DNA of 64,000 nucleotides from Microvirga aerophila (GTDB lineage: Bacteria; Pseudomonadota; Alphaproteobacteria; Rhizobiales; Beijerinckiaceae), in assembly GCF_003332305.1 (NCBI RefSeq), contig NZ_QOIO01000008.1:1-64000 (forward strand), in the 5' to 3' direction. The notes beneath the pieces are model-generated. The model was not told where the DNA came from and searched no databases. It saw only the letters and a program-made list of their open reading frames with translations. Below are positions 8,206-16,979 of this stretch, in pieces (the first letter of the stretch is position 1; the number at the start of each line of letters is the position of its first letter). A program made the position numbers and the translations under genes.

Positions 8206-9249
8206 ATGAATGACCAGAAAACGATTCTTTGCATTGAAGACGAAGACGATCTGAGGAGCGATCTGGCAGAGGAGCTGGTCTCTGCCGACTACAATGTTCT
8301 CCAGGCGGCGAACGGAAGCGAGGCTCTCGCGCTTCTCGAACACAATCGGCCTGATCTTGTCCTGTGCGATATCACCATGCCAGGGCTCGGCGGCTACGAC
8401 GTGCTCAAGGCCATGCGGGAGCAGGGTGGCCTTGCGGATATCCCGTTCATCTTCCTCACTGCTTTGGCGGAGCGGAACGATGTTCTCGTCGGCAAGCAGG
8501 CCGGCGCTGACGACTACCTCGTGAAGCCCATCGACTACGAGATCCTCCTGGCGACCGTCTCGGCGAGGCTCAATCAGGTCGAGCGTGTCAAGTCAGGCGC
8601 GGTTCAGCGCGCCGAGGAGGCCTGGCAGGAAATCCTGAAATCGTCCCGAGGCCGGACCGTGGAAGCCCTGTACAAGGCGACCTTCGCGTTCGACCGTTTT
8701 CTCGTGGGTGTGGTCATCGTCGACGAGAAGGGCAATGTCCGCCTCATGAACAAGGAAGCCGAGCGCATCCTGGCGGAGGAAGACGGTCCGAGCGTTTCCC
8801 AGGGCATACTCAAAGGGTCGGCTCCAAAGCAGAACTCCAAGCTGCATGAGGGGATTGCCAGGGCGTTCCATGAGGAATCCCTCGATGAGATCGTGTCCTT
8901 CCCTCGCCTCACCGGAGGGCGTCCCTACCTTGTGCTCGTTCCCGGCCAGCGTTTCTCCGCGGACGAGAAACCCGAGGCGGTCGTGCTTCTTCTCATCGAT
9001 ACGGAGCAGCGCACCAAGGTGTCGGGCGAGACCCTCGTTCGCCTATACAACCTGACGCCGTCCGAGACCCGTGTCGCCCTCATGCTGATAGACGGAAAGC
9101 GCCTGGATCAGATCGCCGAAGAGTTGGAGGTTGCACAGACGACAGTTGTCTTCCACCTGAAGAACCTCTTCCGGAAGACCGACACGAACCGTCAGGCTGA
9201 CTTGATCCGTGTGCTCCTGTCCGTGCCGCTTCGTACGACAGGCGATTGA
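8206..9249 (+). CDS. Response regulator with REC, PAS-like and LuxR-type HTH domains
   Basis: A 347-residue protein from the ATG at 8206, chosen because MNDQKTILCIEDEDD is the natural start of a receiver domain. Acidic pocket EDEDD (residues 11-15) and phospho-acceptor Asp 55 in VLCDITMPG are present, with the conserved Lys in DDYLVKPID. A middle segment (about 165-270) resembles a PAS fold, and the C-terminus LTPSETRVALMLIDGKRL to LKNLFRKTDTNRQADLIRVL is a LuxR-type helix-turn-helix. It follows the broken kinase by 13 bases and is almost certainly its partner; if the kinase is truly dead, this regulator is orphaned. Confidence 0.93.
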   Translation: MNDQKTILCIEDEDDLRSDLAEELVSADYNVLQAANGSEALALLEHNRPDLVLCDITMPGLGGYDVLKAMREQGGLADIPFIFLTALAERNDVLVGKQAGADDYLVKPIDYEILLATVSARLNQVERVKSGAVQRAEEAWQEILKSSRGRTVEALYKATFAFDRFLVGVVIVDEKGNVRLMNKEAERILAEEDGPSVSQGILKGSAPKQNSKLHEGIARAFHEESLDEIVSFPRLTGGRPYLVLVPGQRFSADEKPEAVVLLLIDTEQRTKVSGETLVRLYNLTPSETRVALMLIDGKRLDQIAEELEVAQTTVVFHLKNLFRKTDTNRQADLIRVLLSVPLRTTGD

Positions 9250-9416
9250 AGGGTCGGATAGGAACAGGCGAGTTTACGGTTCAGTCACCATATTGGCATT
9301 CGGACACGGCCGCCGTGGCCCTGCCACAATCTGTTCAGCTTCCGGAGAGCTTTGCGGCCGTATAACACTTTATGAAGCGGGGCATTGGAATCTCCCCGAA
9401 ACGTAAGGTATTGATC

Positions 9417-9776
9417 ATGAAGATCCTCCGTATGGCTTCCGGTACGGTTGCTGCTCTGGCGGTCGTCACCACTTTGGCTGCTGTCGAACCCGCTGCGGCG
9501 CGGGATCGCCTATCCCCTGGGGCTGCCGCCGCAATCGGCGTTCTCGGAGGTCTTGCGGTCGGCGGCGCGATCGCCGCTTCGCAAAGCCCGGTCTATGCTG
9601 CGCCGGCTCCCGTTTACGTAGCGCCTCCGCCGCCCGTTTATGTGGAGGAGGCCGCTCCTGTCTATTATGCGCCGCCGCCGCGCCGCGCCTATGTGGAGCG
9701 CTGCTTTACAGAGCGGTACAATGAGTGGGTTCCGGGTTGGGGCTGGGAGCAGCGCCGCCGACGGATCTGCAACTGA
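9417..9776 (+). CDS. Small exported proline/tyrosine-rich protein
   Basis: About 119 residues from MKILRMASGTVAALAVV, a signal peptide cleaved near AAA. A short Gly/Ala hydrophobic stretch (AAAIGVLGGLAVGGAIAAS) is followed by repeats of APVYVAPPPPVYVEE type and a terminal CFTERYNEWVPGWGWEQ with two Cys residues. The architecture is common among small envelope proteins of Hyphomicrobiales. Function unknown. Confidence 0.75.
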   Translation: MKILRMASGTVAALAVVTTLAAVEPAAARDRLSPGAAAAIGVLGGLAVGGAIAASQSPVYAAPAPVYVAPPPPVYVEEAAPVYYAPPPRRAYVERCFTERYNEWVPGWGWEQRRRRICN

Positions 9777-9786
9777 AGAATTCAAA

Positions 9787-9813
9787 GAAAGGCCTGCCTC
9801 AAGCGGGCCTTTC
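9787..9813 (+). terminator. Rho-independent terminator
   Basis: GAAAGGCC(T)GC and GC(G)GGCCTTTC pair around a CTCAA loop, followed by a T-rich stretch, 10 bases after the small exported protein gene. Confidence 0.75.
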
Positions 9814-9907
9814 GATTTTGCGGCTCAGGGAACTCTCACCCGTTTGGGGGTGCAACCACGGTTCCACTCCGGCGTTGAAGGAGCGAGGTGTCAGCGGGAG
9901 CCCAGCT

Positions 9908-10096
9908 ATGAACAAGTCTTCGCAGACCGAGTCCGATACGACTAAACTCAATCCGGGCGACCAAGGGGAGCCGGGAACACCAGGCGTCGGCGAGAACGTC
10001 TGCCCCGAATGCAAGGGGAAGGGACGCATTGGCGTCACGTCCTGCCCGACATGCGGCGGCACGGGCAAGATCATTGAGGGAATCGGCGGCGCCTAG
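9908..10096 (+). CDS. Small DnaJ-type zinc-ribbon protein
   Basis: 62 residues from the ATG at 9908. Two CxxCxGxG-type knuckles are visible, CPECKGKGRIG and CPTCGGTGKII, as in the cysteine-rich domain of DnaJ; together they can hold one zinc. The N-terminal 28 residues are polar and probably disordered. Its stop codon overlaps the stop of the convergent DUF2842 gene. Such stand-alone zinc ribbons occur in alphaproteobacteria; the client is unknown. Confidence 0.75.
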   Translation: MNKSSQTESDTTKLNPGDQGEPGTPGVGENVCPECKGKGRIGVTSCPTCGGTGKIIEGIGGA

Positions 10097-10302
10097 GCCT
10101 TGTCGGGCTTCGCCATCCAGCGGATCAGCGGCATCAGCGGAACGACCCAGATCAGTCCGAGGACGATGTAGACCAGGGTCTGCACGAGGGTCGGCGCGTC
10201 CCTGATCCGACCTTCCGCCACCGCCATGGCGAAAAGCGCGTAGAACCCGATGAAGAGGATCATCACGACGGTCCCGATGAGCTTGCGGGCGCGCATACCC
10301 AT
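10093..10302 (-). CDS. DUF2842 family small membrane protein
   Basis: About 69 residues from MGMRARKLIGTVVMILF, with an AAAGGG stretch about 12 bases before the ATG; an upstream in-frame ATG at 10335 would add 11 residues. Two transmembrane helices (IGTVVMILFIGFYALFAMAV and TLVYIVLGLIWVVPLMPLI) are joined by a short polar loop, and the end IRWMAKPDKA is basic. The RKLIGT start is typical of DUF2842, which is found in alphaproteobacteria and has no known function. Confidence 0.8.
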   Translation of the reverse strand: MGMRARKLIGTVVMILFIGFYALFAMAVAEGRIRDAPTLVQTLVYIVLGLIWVVPLMPLIRWMAKPDKA

Positions 10303-10431
10303 ATTCTGAGCCCTTTTCTCGATGGCCGGCCGCAAAGGTGCGTCAACGGCATTGATTGCCTCGCGAAGAGGCAGCCTCTATGTGACAGGCCATACCCTGG
10401 GTTCAAGCCCTAATCGATCACGAGAGCGAGC

Positions 10432-11499
10432 ATGGCTGTCGCAGCCTCCACCGACGGTATCGCACTGACGCGCCGTCCCCAGACGCAATCCCTATCCGTC
10501 GTCCGCATCTGGCTCTATGTCCTCGCGGCACTTGTCGTCGTTATGGTGGCGGTCGGAGGGGCTACGCGGCTCACCGGTTCCGGCCTGTCGATCACGGAGT
10601 GGAGGCCCGTCACCGGTGTGGTTCCGCCGCTGACGGAGCAGGCCTGGCTCACCGAGTTCGAGAAGTACCGGCAAATCCCCCAATATGAACTCGTGAACAA
10701 GGGTATGACCCTGTCCGAGTTCAAGTTCATCTATGCGTGGGAATGGGGTCACCGTCAGCTTGGCCGCCTTATCGGGATCGTCTTCTTCCTCCCCCTGCTC
10801 TGGTTCTGGGTGCGGGGCGCGATCAACGGACGGTTAGCCCTGACGCTCCTTGGTATTGGTACCCTCGGCGGACTGCAGGGCGCGGTCGGGTGGATTATGG
10901 TGGCGTCCGGCCTAGAGCCCGGCATGACGGCCGTTGCGCCGATCAAGCTCACTCTTCACCTGATGATCGCGAGCATCATCCTGTGCAGCCTCATCTGGGT
11001 AGCGGCGGGCTTGAAGGAACGTGACGCGACGGTTCGGGAAGTTGGCCTCCAGGCAAACATGCCATGCATCCTGCTTGGGCTGATCCTCGTCCAGATCATG
11101 TTGGGCGGTCTTGTGGCAGGGTCCAAGGCAGGTCTTACCTACAACACGTGGCCCCTCATGGATGGGGCGTTCATTCCTTCGGCCCAGGCGCTGTTCGTCG
11201 TCAGCCCATGGATCGAGAACTTCGTCGACAACGTCGCCCTGGTTCAGTTCAACCACCGCATGGCGGCGTACGCCATCGTGGCTGTCGCGCTTTACCATGC
11301 CTGGAATGCGCGCCGCAGAGCGCCACAGTCGAAGCTGGCTCGCCGGGCCACCGCCATGGCTGGGTTGAGCTTGGCTCAGATGACTTTAGGCATCATAACG
11401 CTGATCCTGGCGGTTCCGCTTTGGGCAGGCCTCGCCCATCAGATCTTCGCCATGGTGGTTCTGGCGATGGCGGCGGTTCACGCCAGAGTAAGCGCCTGA
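10432..11499 (+). CDS. ctaA: Heme A synthase (COX15/CtaA type)
   Basis: A 355-residue polytopic membrane protein. It oxidises the C8 methyl of heme O to give heme A for aa3-type cytochrome oxidase. Motifs: GGATRLTGSGLSITEW near residue 45, EWGHRQLGRLIG, which carries a heme-ligand His, the GGLQGAVGW segment, LTLHLM, GLVAGSKAGLTYNTWPLMDG, QFNHRMAAY and LAHQIFAMVVL. The four expected helix histidines are present. Length and motif order match the alphaproteobacterial type. A terminator follows directly. Confidence 0.96.
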   Translation: MAVAASTDGIALTRRPQTQSLSVVRIWLYVLAALVVVMVAVGGATRLTGSGLSITEWRPVTGVVPPLTEQAWLTEFEKYRQIPQYELVNKGMTLSEFKFIYAWEWGHRQLGRLIGIVFFLPLLWFWVRGAINGRLALTLLGIGTLGGLQGAVGWIMVASGLEPGMTAVAPIKLTLHLMIASIILCSLIWVAAGLKERDATVREVGLQANMPCILLGLILVQIMLGGLVAGSKAGLTYNTWPLMDGAFIPSAQALFVVSPWIENFVDNVALVQFNHRMAAYAIVAVALYHAWNARRRAPQSKLARRATAMAGLSLAQMTLGIITLILAVPLWAGLAHQIFAMVVLAMAAVHARVSA

Positions 11500-11505
11500 C
11501 ATGCG

Positions 11506-11530
11506 AAAGGCGGCCTCGAGGGCCGCCTTT
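11506..11530. terminator. Bidirectional terminator after ctaA
   Basis: AAAGGCGGCC, TCGAG, GGCCGCCTTT: a perfect 10-bp stem flanked by A on one side and T on the other, between convergent genes. Confidence 0.85.
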
Positions 11531-11550
11531 GCTTACACCTGCCGGTCAGA

Positions 11551-11964
11551 TCAGCGAACGATCTGAACGATGCGACGGGTGCCCGGCTCCACGAGAACTG
11601 GCGTCTCGTTGACGACGGTGTAGCGGTAGCCACGGACACCGTACTCAGCCGGAACTTCATAGTAGGTCACGCCGGATTCAGGCAGCACGGCGCCGACCCG
11701 GACCTCGTCGGTATAACGGTAGGACGGGACGCTCTGAGTCACGACGTACTGACGGAACTTCGGCTGGGTCTCGGCTGTGAGGCCTCCGACGATCGCGCCG
11801 GTCACGCCGCCAACGGCAGCGCCCACAGGCCCACCGACAATCGCGCCAGCAGCCGCGCCCGTCGCGCCACCGGCAGCAGCGCCGCCAGCCGAGGATTGCG
11901 CGAACGCGCCGGCCGGCGCCAGAACCGCGAGAACTGCACCAGCAAACAGGATTTTCTTCGACAT
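11551..11964 (-). CDS. Exported glycine-zipper protein, DUF1236-like
   Basis: 137 residues; the start is set at MSKKILFAGAVLAVL because AAGGAG lies 10 bases before it and a signal peptide (cut after AFA) begins there. Residues 25-65 form a Gly/Ala zipper (GGPVGAAVGGVTGAIVGGL). The C-terminal part, with YVVTQSVPSYRYTDEVRVG, LPESGVTYYEVP and YRYTVVNETPVLVEPGTR, is the kind of beta-rich repeat assigned to DUF1236. Probably an envelope protein; function unknown. Confidence 0.82.
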   Translation of the reverse strand: MSKKILFAGAVLAVLAPAGAFAQSSAGGAAAGGATGAAAGAIVGGPVGAAVGGVTGAIVGGLTAETQPKFRQYVVTQSVPSYRYTDEVRVGAVLPESGVTYYEVPAEYGVRGYRYTVVNETPVLVEPGTRRIVQIVR

Positions 11965-12491
11965 GGAACTACGCTCCTTAAGTGATAGCCGCGGTTTAAA
12001 CGGCCAAGCAAGTAGGAGGTTCCCTTGCGACAGACTTCCCATCCAATAGGCAAAAACGGCTAACGAGGTGGATCTAGAGGTTTAGATACCTGGAATCCCC
12101 TATTCTGGTGAGCAACGAGACGCTGGTGAGAAGAGCAGGGTAGGCGGCCCCTGCCCTGAGAGCATTTCAACGAAGCCTGTCATGCTGAAGCAGATCATCC
12201 TTCAGGCCAGTATAGCGTTCGTCAGGGGGATGATTCGGGCCGGGCAATTCTTTATGGTTGCTGGCCTTGAGCTGCACCGGGATAGATCCCAACTACCGAC
12301 GCAGCCACGCGGACCCTTGTTAAAGGCATGCTGTAGCAGGCAAAATTGGCCTGCCGTGCGTCTAAGATATGCACAGAGGATTGAAAGTCGAATTAGCAAC
12401 TCGGGAGTTGTTCTGTTAAATAGGAACAATGTTAGGGTGCCATGCGCTCTAAACGCCAAGCTGTTGGAACTGGATTATCTGGGAGTCAGGG
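11965..12491. other. Intergenic region upstream of the ParA-like gene
   Basis: 527 bases between divergent genes. A weak open frame at 12182-12535 has no usual start signal and an unremarkable composition, so I do not call it. No RNA gene or strong repeat was seen. Confidence 0.4.
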
Positions 12492-13166
12492 ATGAATGTG
12501 CTGGTCTTTGCTTCGCGAAAAGGCGGCTCAGGTAAGAGCACGCTGGCTGCTCAGCTCGCGACCTATATCGCCGGGCCTTCGCGTCGCACTCTTTTGATTG
12601 ACGCAGATCCGCAAGGATCGCTGTCCCTCTGGCATGGGTTGCGCAAGCAGGACGAGCTGACCCTCAAGCGCGGGGTCCGCAACCTCGCCGAAACCCTGAA
12701 GGATGCCAAGCGTGAGGGTTACGAGTGGGTTCTGGTCGATACCCCGCCCCTCAAATCCCCCATCGTGGCCGAGGCCATCAAGCACGCGACCCTGGTGATC
12801 ATTCCAACGCGCGCGAGCTTGTTCGACATCGCGGCACTGCAGGACACCGTCCATATCGCCCGCGAGCTACGCAAGCCCTATGCGGCCGTCATCAACGCTG
12901 CGCCGCCCAAGCGCGGAGAGACCGAGGCGGCCGTCGTGGCGGATGCCCGCGGCGCGCTGAACGCCCTCAAGGTTCCGGTCTGGTCGGGGCAGATCACCCA
13001 TCGTGGGGAGCTCTCGCTTTCCCTCACGAAGGGCGAGGGGGCTCAGGAATACGAGCCGGGCTCCCAGGGTGGCGAGGAAATCGAGCGCCTCTGGACGGCT
13101 CTCGATCGCTCCCTCAACGCGATCCACAACGCTTATAAGAAAGCACGCACGTCGGCAGCGGCCTGA
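12492..13166 (+). CDS. ParA/MinD-like P-loop ATPase
   Basis: 224 residues. The deviant Walker A KGGSGKSTLAAQLA (residues 10-23) with its signature first Lys, the DADPQGSLSLW motif and WVLVDTPP are those of the ParA/Soj superfamily. No parB or centromere-like repeats lie next to it, so it is probably not a chromosome-partition gene; similar orphan ParA proteins position cell components or act in envelope processes. The protein is shorter than typical chromosomal ParA (about 260). Confidence 0.88.
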   Translation: MNVLVFASRKGGSGKSTLAAQLATYIAGPSRRTLLIDADPQGSLSLWHGLRKQDELTLKRGVRNLAETLKDAKREGYEWVLVDTPPLKSPIVAEAIKHATLVIIPTRASLFDIAALQDTVHIARELRKPYAAVINAAPPKRGETEAAVVADARGALNALKVPVWSGQITHRGELSLSLTKGEGAQEYEPGSQGGEEIERLWTALDRSLNAIHNAYKKARTSAAA

Positions 13167-13218
13167 GCGAATTCAGGCCGCTTTCACGTCGTTATTTCTG
13201 AGAAGATGACGCGGCGGT

Positions 13219-14502
13219 TTACGCCGCGTCCAGGGCCTGATCGAGGTCGTCGATCAGGTCTTCCTTGTCCTCGATGCCGATGGACAGGCGCACCACTTCA
13301 GGACCCGCTCCAGCCTGTGTTTTCTGTTCGTCCGTCAGCTGGCGGTGCGTGGTCGAGGCCGGGTGGATGATAAGCGAACGGGTGTCGCCGATATTCGCCA
13401 GGTGCGAGAACAGCCGCAGGTTCGAGACAAGTTTCACGCCGGCTTCGTAGCCGCCCTTGAGGCCGAAGGTGAACACGGCGCCCGCACCCTTGGGGCAGTA
13501 CTGCTTGGCAAGGTTGTGATACCGGTCCGAGCGCAGGCCGGGATAGCTCACCCACGAGACCTTATTGTGGCTCGACAGGTGTTCGGCCACGGCCAGCGCA
13601 TTGTCCGAGTGGCGCTGCATGCGAAGCGGCAGGGTCTCAATGCCGGTCAGCAGCATGAAGGCGTTAAAGGGCGAGAGCGCCGGCCCGAGATCACGCAGGC
13701 CGAGGACGCGGCATGCGATGGCAAAGCCGAAATTGCCGAAGGTCTCGCCCAGCACCATGCCGCCATATTCAGGCCGAGGCTTGGAGAGCATCGGATAGCG
13801 GTCGTCGCCCGCGAAGTTGAACGAGCCCCCATCCACGATCAGGCCGCCGATGGAGTTGCCGTGGCCACCCAGGAACTTGGTGGCGGAGTGCACGATGATG
13901 TCCGCACCATGCTCAAAGGGGCGGATCAGGTAGGGCGTCGCCATGGTGTTGTCGACAATGAGCGGAATGCGGTGCTTCTTGGCGATGGCTGCGATCGCCT
14001 GCAGGTCGACGATGACGCCGCCTGGGTTGGCGATGGACTCGACAAAGATCGCTTTGGTCCTCGGGGTGATCGCGGCCTCGAAGGTCGACGGATCGTCTGA
14101 ATCGGCCCAAAGCACGTTCCAGCCGAAGTTCTTGTAGGCGTGATTGAACTGGTTGATCGAGCCGCCGTAGAGCTTCCTGGCGGCGACGAACTCGTCGCCC
14201 GGCTGGAGCAGGGTGTGAAACACCAAGAACTGGGCGGCGTGTCCCGAAGCGACAGCGAGCGCCGCGGTGCCGCCTTCAAGGGCCGCCACCCGCTCCTCGA
14301 GCACGGCGCAGGTCGGATTGCCGATACGGGAATAGATGTTGCCGAAGGCCTGGAGGCCGAAGAGCGAGGCTGCGTGGTCCACGTCATCGAACACGAAGGA
14401 AGTGGTCTGGTAGATCGGCGTCGCGCGGGCACCCGTCGCCGCATCCGGCGCGGCCCCAGCGTGGACGGCAAGCGTGTCGAATCCCGGAATCCGGTCGGTC
14501 AT
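13219..14502 (-). CDS. metY: O-acetylhomoserine sulfhydrylase / aminocarboxypropyltransferase
   Basis: A 427-residue PLP enzyme that makes homocysteine (or cysteine) from O-acetylhomoserine and sulfide. The start at [16 protein letters not shown] is chosen because the LAVHAG block is the usual N-terminus; the open frame upstream is unrelated. Motifs: [25 protein letters not shown], and the PLP-lysine site [11 protein letters not shown] followed by GGLIVDGG. The C-terminus [16 protein letters not shown] is typical of the Cys/Met metabolism PLP family. A CoA-binding-domain gene lies upstream on the same strand, with an inverted repeat between them. Confidence 0.95.
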   Translation of the reverse strand: MTDRIPGFDTLAVHAGAAPDAATGARATPIYQTTSFVFDDVDHAASLFGLQAFGNIYSRIGNPTCAVLEERVAALEGGTAALAVASGHAAQFLVFHTLLQPGDEFVAARKLYGGSINQFNHAYKNFGWNVLWADSDDPSTFEAAITPRTKAIFVESIANPGGVIVDLQAIAAIAKKHRIPLIVDNTMATPYLIRPFEHGADIIVHSATKFLGGHGNSIGGLIVDGGSFNFAGDDRYPMLSKPRPEYGGMVLGETFGNFGFAIACRVLGLRDLGPALSPFNAFMLLTGIETLPLRMQRHSDNALAVAEHLSSHNKVSWVSYPGLRSDRYHNLAKQYCPKGAGAVFTFGLKGGYEAGVKLVSNLRLFSHLANIGDTRSLIIHPASTTHRQLTDEQKTQAGAGPEVVRLSIGIEDKEDLIDDLDQALDAA

Positions 14503-14529
14503 GGCAGGGGCCTCTCGATGTGAATGTAT

Positions 14530-14547
14530 CGTTCTATTTAAAGAACG
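14530..14547. promoter_or_regulatory. Inverted repeat upstream of metY, possible operator
   Basis: CGTTCT-ATTTAA-AGAACG is a perfect 6-bp inverted repeat with a 6-base AT centre, 28 bases upstream of the metY start. The symmetry and position suit a dimeric repressor site, perhaps for sulfur or methionine control. I do not see the conserved core of a SAM-II riboswitch here. Confidence 0.4.
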
Positions 14548-14569
14548 AAACGTTCGCCCGTCAAGGAGG

Positions 14570-15097
14570 CTAGCGGGGCCGGTTGAGGCTGAGCTTCTGG
14601 AAACCCTTGCCCGACAGGACGGGCTTCTTAGCGCTGAGCATCCGGGAATTGACGCCCTGCCAGGAGATCTCGCCGGAGAAGCGCCCGAACTCGATCTTGG
14701 GGCACCGGTCCATGACCACCTGAATGCCTTCGGCCTCGGCTTTTGCGGCGGCCTCATCGTTGCGGACCGAGAGCTGCATCCAGATCACCTTCGGTCGCGG
14801 GTTCAGCGCCAAGGCTTCGTCGGTGATCGGGCCAGCCGCCTCCGAGTTGCGGAAGATCTCCACCATGTCGATCGGGACGGGCACGTCGGAGAGCCTGCCA
14901 TAAACCGGCTTGCCCAGGAGTTCGCCGCCCGCGAGTCCTGGATTGATCGGTATCACGTCATATCCGCGCTCAAGCAGATACTTCGTGACGATCCAGCTAG
15001 GACGGGCCGGATTCTGGGAAGCTCCCACGAGAGCAATGGTCTTAACGCTCTGGAGGATGCCTCGGAGGTAGTCGTTCTGGTAATTGTCGTGGTCCAT
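14570..15097 (-). CDS. CoA-binding domain protein (YccU-like)
   Basis: 175 residues with a Rossmann-like CoA-binding fold: TIALVGASQNPARPSW (residues 20-35), YLLERGYDVIPINPG, LGKPVYGRLSDVP, and VIWMQLSVRNDEAAAKAEAEGI followed by VVMDRCPKIE, which is close to the ending seen in the family. It is read toward metY 68 bases away and is probably in the same transcription unit. Enzymatic role unknown. Confidence 0.88.
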   Translation of the reverse strand: MDHDNYQNDYLRGILQSVKTIALVGASQNPARPSWIVTKYLLERGYDVIPINPGLAGGELLGKPVYGRLSDVPVPIDMVEIFRNSEAAGPITDEALALNPRPKVIWMQLSVRNDEAAAKAEAEGIQVVMDRCPKIEFGRFSGEISWQGVNSRMLSAKKPVLSGKGFQKLSLNRPR

Positions 15098-15148
15098 GAC
15101 CGGAACCTATGGGATAGGGCAGGGCAGTTCAATGAGCATTGATCACGA

Positions 15149-15583
15149 ATGACGTCTCACCAGCCGATCATGACCCGCGACGAGTTGGCGGAGTTCCTGG
15201 ATAGGGAGTTTCCGCAGCTTCATTTCGCGGGGCGCACCTATCATCTGGACGATGTCGGGCCCCTCACGGCCCGGGTTAGGATGGACTATCACGAGCGCCA
15301 CCTGCGGCCCGGAGGCACCTTGTCCGGCCCATCCATGATGGCACTGGCAGATTTTGGCCTCTACGCGGTGATTCTCGCTCATATCGGCCCGGTGGCGCTG
15401 GCGGTCACCACCAGCCTGAACTTCAACTTCCTGCGAAAACCCGGGCAAACGGCCCTGATTGCCGATTGCCGCCTAATGAAGCTCGGCAAGCGGCTGGTGG
15501 TAGGAGAGGCGTCCATCTATTCGGAAGGCGACCAAGACCTCGTCTGCCATGCGACCGGCACCTATTCAATACCGGTTCGATAA
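15149..15583 (+). CDS. PaaI-type hotdog-fold acyl-CoA thioesterase
   Basis: 144 residues. The core HERHLRPGGTLSGPSMMALADFGLY has the family pattern in which a Gly-rich loop precedes the long hotdog helix with the catalytic Asp (ALADFGLY). LAVTTSLNFNFLRKPG and ADCRLMKLGKRLVVGEASIYSE are the usual strands. Substrate unknown; the family hydrolyses phenylacetyl- and other acyl-CoAs. An internal ATG at 15170 could also be the start. Confidence 0.85.
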   Translation: MTSHQPIMTRDELAEFLDREFPQLHFAGRTYHLDDVGPLTARVRMDYHERHLRPGGTLSGPSMMALADFGLYAVILAHIGPVALAVTTSLNFNFLRKPGQTALIADCRLMKLGKRLVVGEASIYSEGDQDLVCHATGTYSIPVR

Positions 15584-15663
15584 TTCGTGTGGTATTTAGA
15601 TACCGCAGCACAAAAGGCCTTGTCGTGCTTGAGCTTTTTGCGAATTCACGCCTGCAATTTCAA

Positions 15664-15692
15664 TTGACACCGTTTCCCCGCTCCAGTAGATA
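15664..15692 (+). promoter_or_regulatory. Sigma-70-type promoter of rplM-rpsI
   Basis: TTGACA at 15664-15669, a 17-base spacer and TAGATA at 15687-15692, 82 bases before the rplM start. This is close to the ideal housekeeping consensus. A small hairpin (CGCCGC/GCGGCG, about 15702-15724) lies in the leader and could be involved in feedback by ribosomal protein. Confidence 0.7.
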
Positions 15693-15773
15693 CCTGCTCA
15701 CTCGCCGCCGCAATTCGCGGCGGTTTGTCGTTTTCAGAACCTGAGCCTTATGGCTCCAACGGGAACCAGCGCG

Positions 15774-16238
15774 ATGAAGACTACTACTTCGCTGAAGCCC
15801 GCCGAGGTCGACAAGAAGTGGGTTGTGATCGATGCGAAGGGCCTCGTTGTGGGCCGTCTCGCTTCGGTCGTGGCAATGCGCCTTCGCGGCAAGCATAAGG
15901 CCAGCTACACGCCCCACGTCGATTGCGGCGACAACGTCATCATTATCAATGCCGACCAAGTGGTGTTCACCGGCCGCAAGCGCGAGCAGAAGGTGTACTA
16001 TCACCACACCGGTTATCCGGGCGGCATCAAGGAGCGGACCGCGAAGTTCATTCTCGACGGCCGCTTCCCCGAGCGCGTGGTCGAGAAGGCTGTGGAGCGC
16101 ATGCTCCCCCGTGGCCCGCTCTTCCGCCAGATCCTGAGCAACCTGCGCGTCTACAAGGGCGCCGAGCACCCCCACACGGCCCAGCAGCCGGAAGTGCTGG
16201 ATGTGGCTGCTCTCAACAGCAAGAACGCGAGAGTCTAA
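15774..16238 (+). CDS. rplM: 50S ribosomal protein L13
   Basis: 154 residues from [16 protein letters not shown]. Typical L13 blocks: [70 protein letters not shown] and [14 protein letters not shown]. The start at 15774 removes a non-conserved upstream extension. It sits 2 bases before rpsI in the universal rplM-rpsI operon. Confidence 0.97.
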   Translation: MKTTTSLKPAEVDKKWVVIDAKGLVVGRLASVVAMRLRGKHKASYTPHVDCGDNVIIINADQVVFTGRKREQKVYYHHTGYPGGIKERTAKFILDGRFPERVVEKAVERMLPRGPLFRQILSNLRVYKGAEHPHTAQQPEVLDVAALNSKNARV

Positions 16239-16240
16239 TC

Positions 16241-16717
16241 ATGGCGACCCTCCAGTCTCTCAGCGACCTGGGCCAGACCGCCCAGACCGCCGCTCCGGAA
16301 GCTCCGAAGCACGTCCAGAAGCTCGATGCCCAGGGCCGCGCTTATGCCACCGGCAAGCGCAAGGACGCGGTTGCCCGCGTCTGGATCAAGCCCGGCTCCG
16401 GCAAGATCGTCATCAATGATCGTCCGGTCGACGTGTACTTCGCCCGCCCCGTGCTCCGCATGATCCTGCAGCAGCCGCTGCAGATCGTGAGCCGCGACGG
16501 CCAGTACGACATCACCGTGACGGTTGCAGGCGGAGGACTTTCCGGCCAGGCCGGCGCGGTCCGCCACGGCCTTTCCAAGGCCCTGACCTACTTCGAGCCG
16601 GAACTTCGTGGTCCGCTCAAGAAGGAAGGCTTCCTGACCCGCGACGCCCGCGTCGTCGAGCGTAAGAAGTACGGCAAGAAGAAAGCCCGCCGCAGCTTCC
16701 AGTTCTCGAAGCGCTAA
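16241..16717 (+). CDS. rpsI: 30S ribosomal protein S9
   Basis: 158 residues with a non-conserved N-terminal extension of about 35, common in alphaproteobacteria. Conserved parts: [38 protein letters not shown], and the C-terminal [18 protein letters not shown] ending QFSKR, whose tail reaches the P-site tRNA. Co-transcribed with rplM. Confidence 0.97.
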   Translation: MATLQSLSDLGQTAQTAAPEAPKHVQKLDAQGRAYATGKRKDAVARVWIKPGSGKIVINDRPVDVYFARPVLRMILQQPLQIVSRDGQYDITVTVAGGGLSGQAGAVRHGLSKALTYFEPELRGPLKKEGFLTRDARVVERKKYGKKKARRSFQFSKR

Positions 16718-16739
16718 GCTTTTTCGACAAAGAACGACC

Positions 16740-16772
16740 AAAGGGCGGCTCAGGCCGCCCTTTCTTTTTTTT
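16740..16772 (+). terminator. Rho-independent terminator of rplM-rpsI
   Basis: GGGCGGC, TCAG, GCCGCCC with flanking AAA/TTT pairs, then eight T in a row. A textbook intrinsic terminator. Confidence 0.95.
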
Positions 16773-16979
16773 CTAATCGTATCGATGACCTAAGTAACGC
16801 GGCAGTAACGCGGCGGATTCGTCAGCTCGTTTAAGTTGTTCAATCTCAAATATTTCAATCAATAGTTTTGCGTCTTTGCCGCGGAATGCTCCGGCAGGGC
16901 ATTCTGTTATTGCAATGATGTAATATAATACATTATCTGCTCCGTTGGGTGGCTTGATCAGCAGCGGAATGGAAGAGTT

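Noticed and set aside
12182..12535. 117-codon frame before the ParA-like gene
   Set aside because: Overlaps the ParA start, lacks a ribosome-binding site and has no recognisable sequence pattern.
12492..13166. Replicon partition locus
   Set aside because: The ParA-like ATPase has no ParB, replication initiator or iteron-like repeats nearby.
14503..14569. SAM-II riboswitch upstream of metY
   Set aside because: The short leader lacks the conserved SAM-II pseudoknot core; only an inverted repeat is seen.
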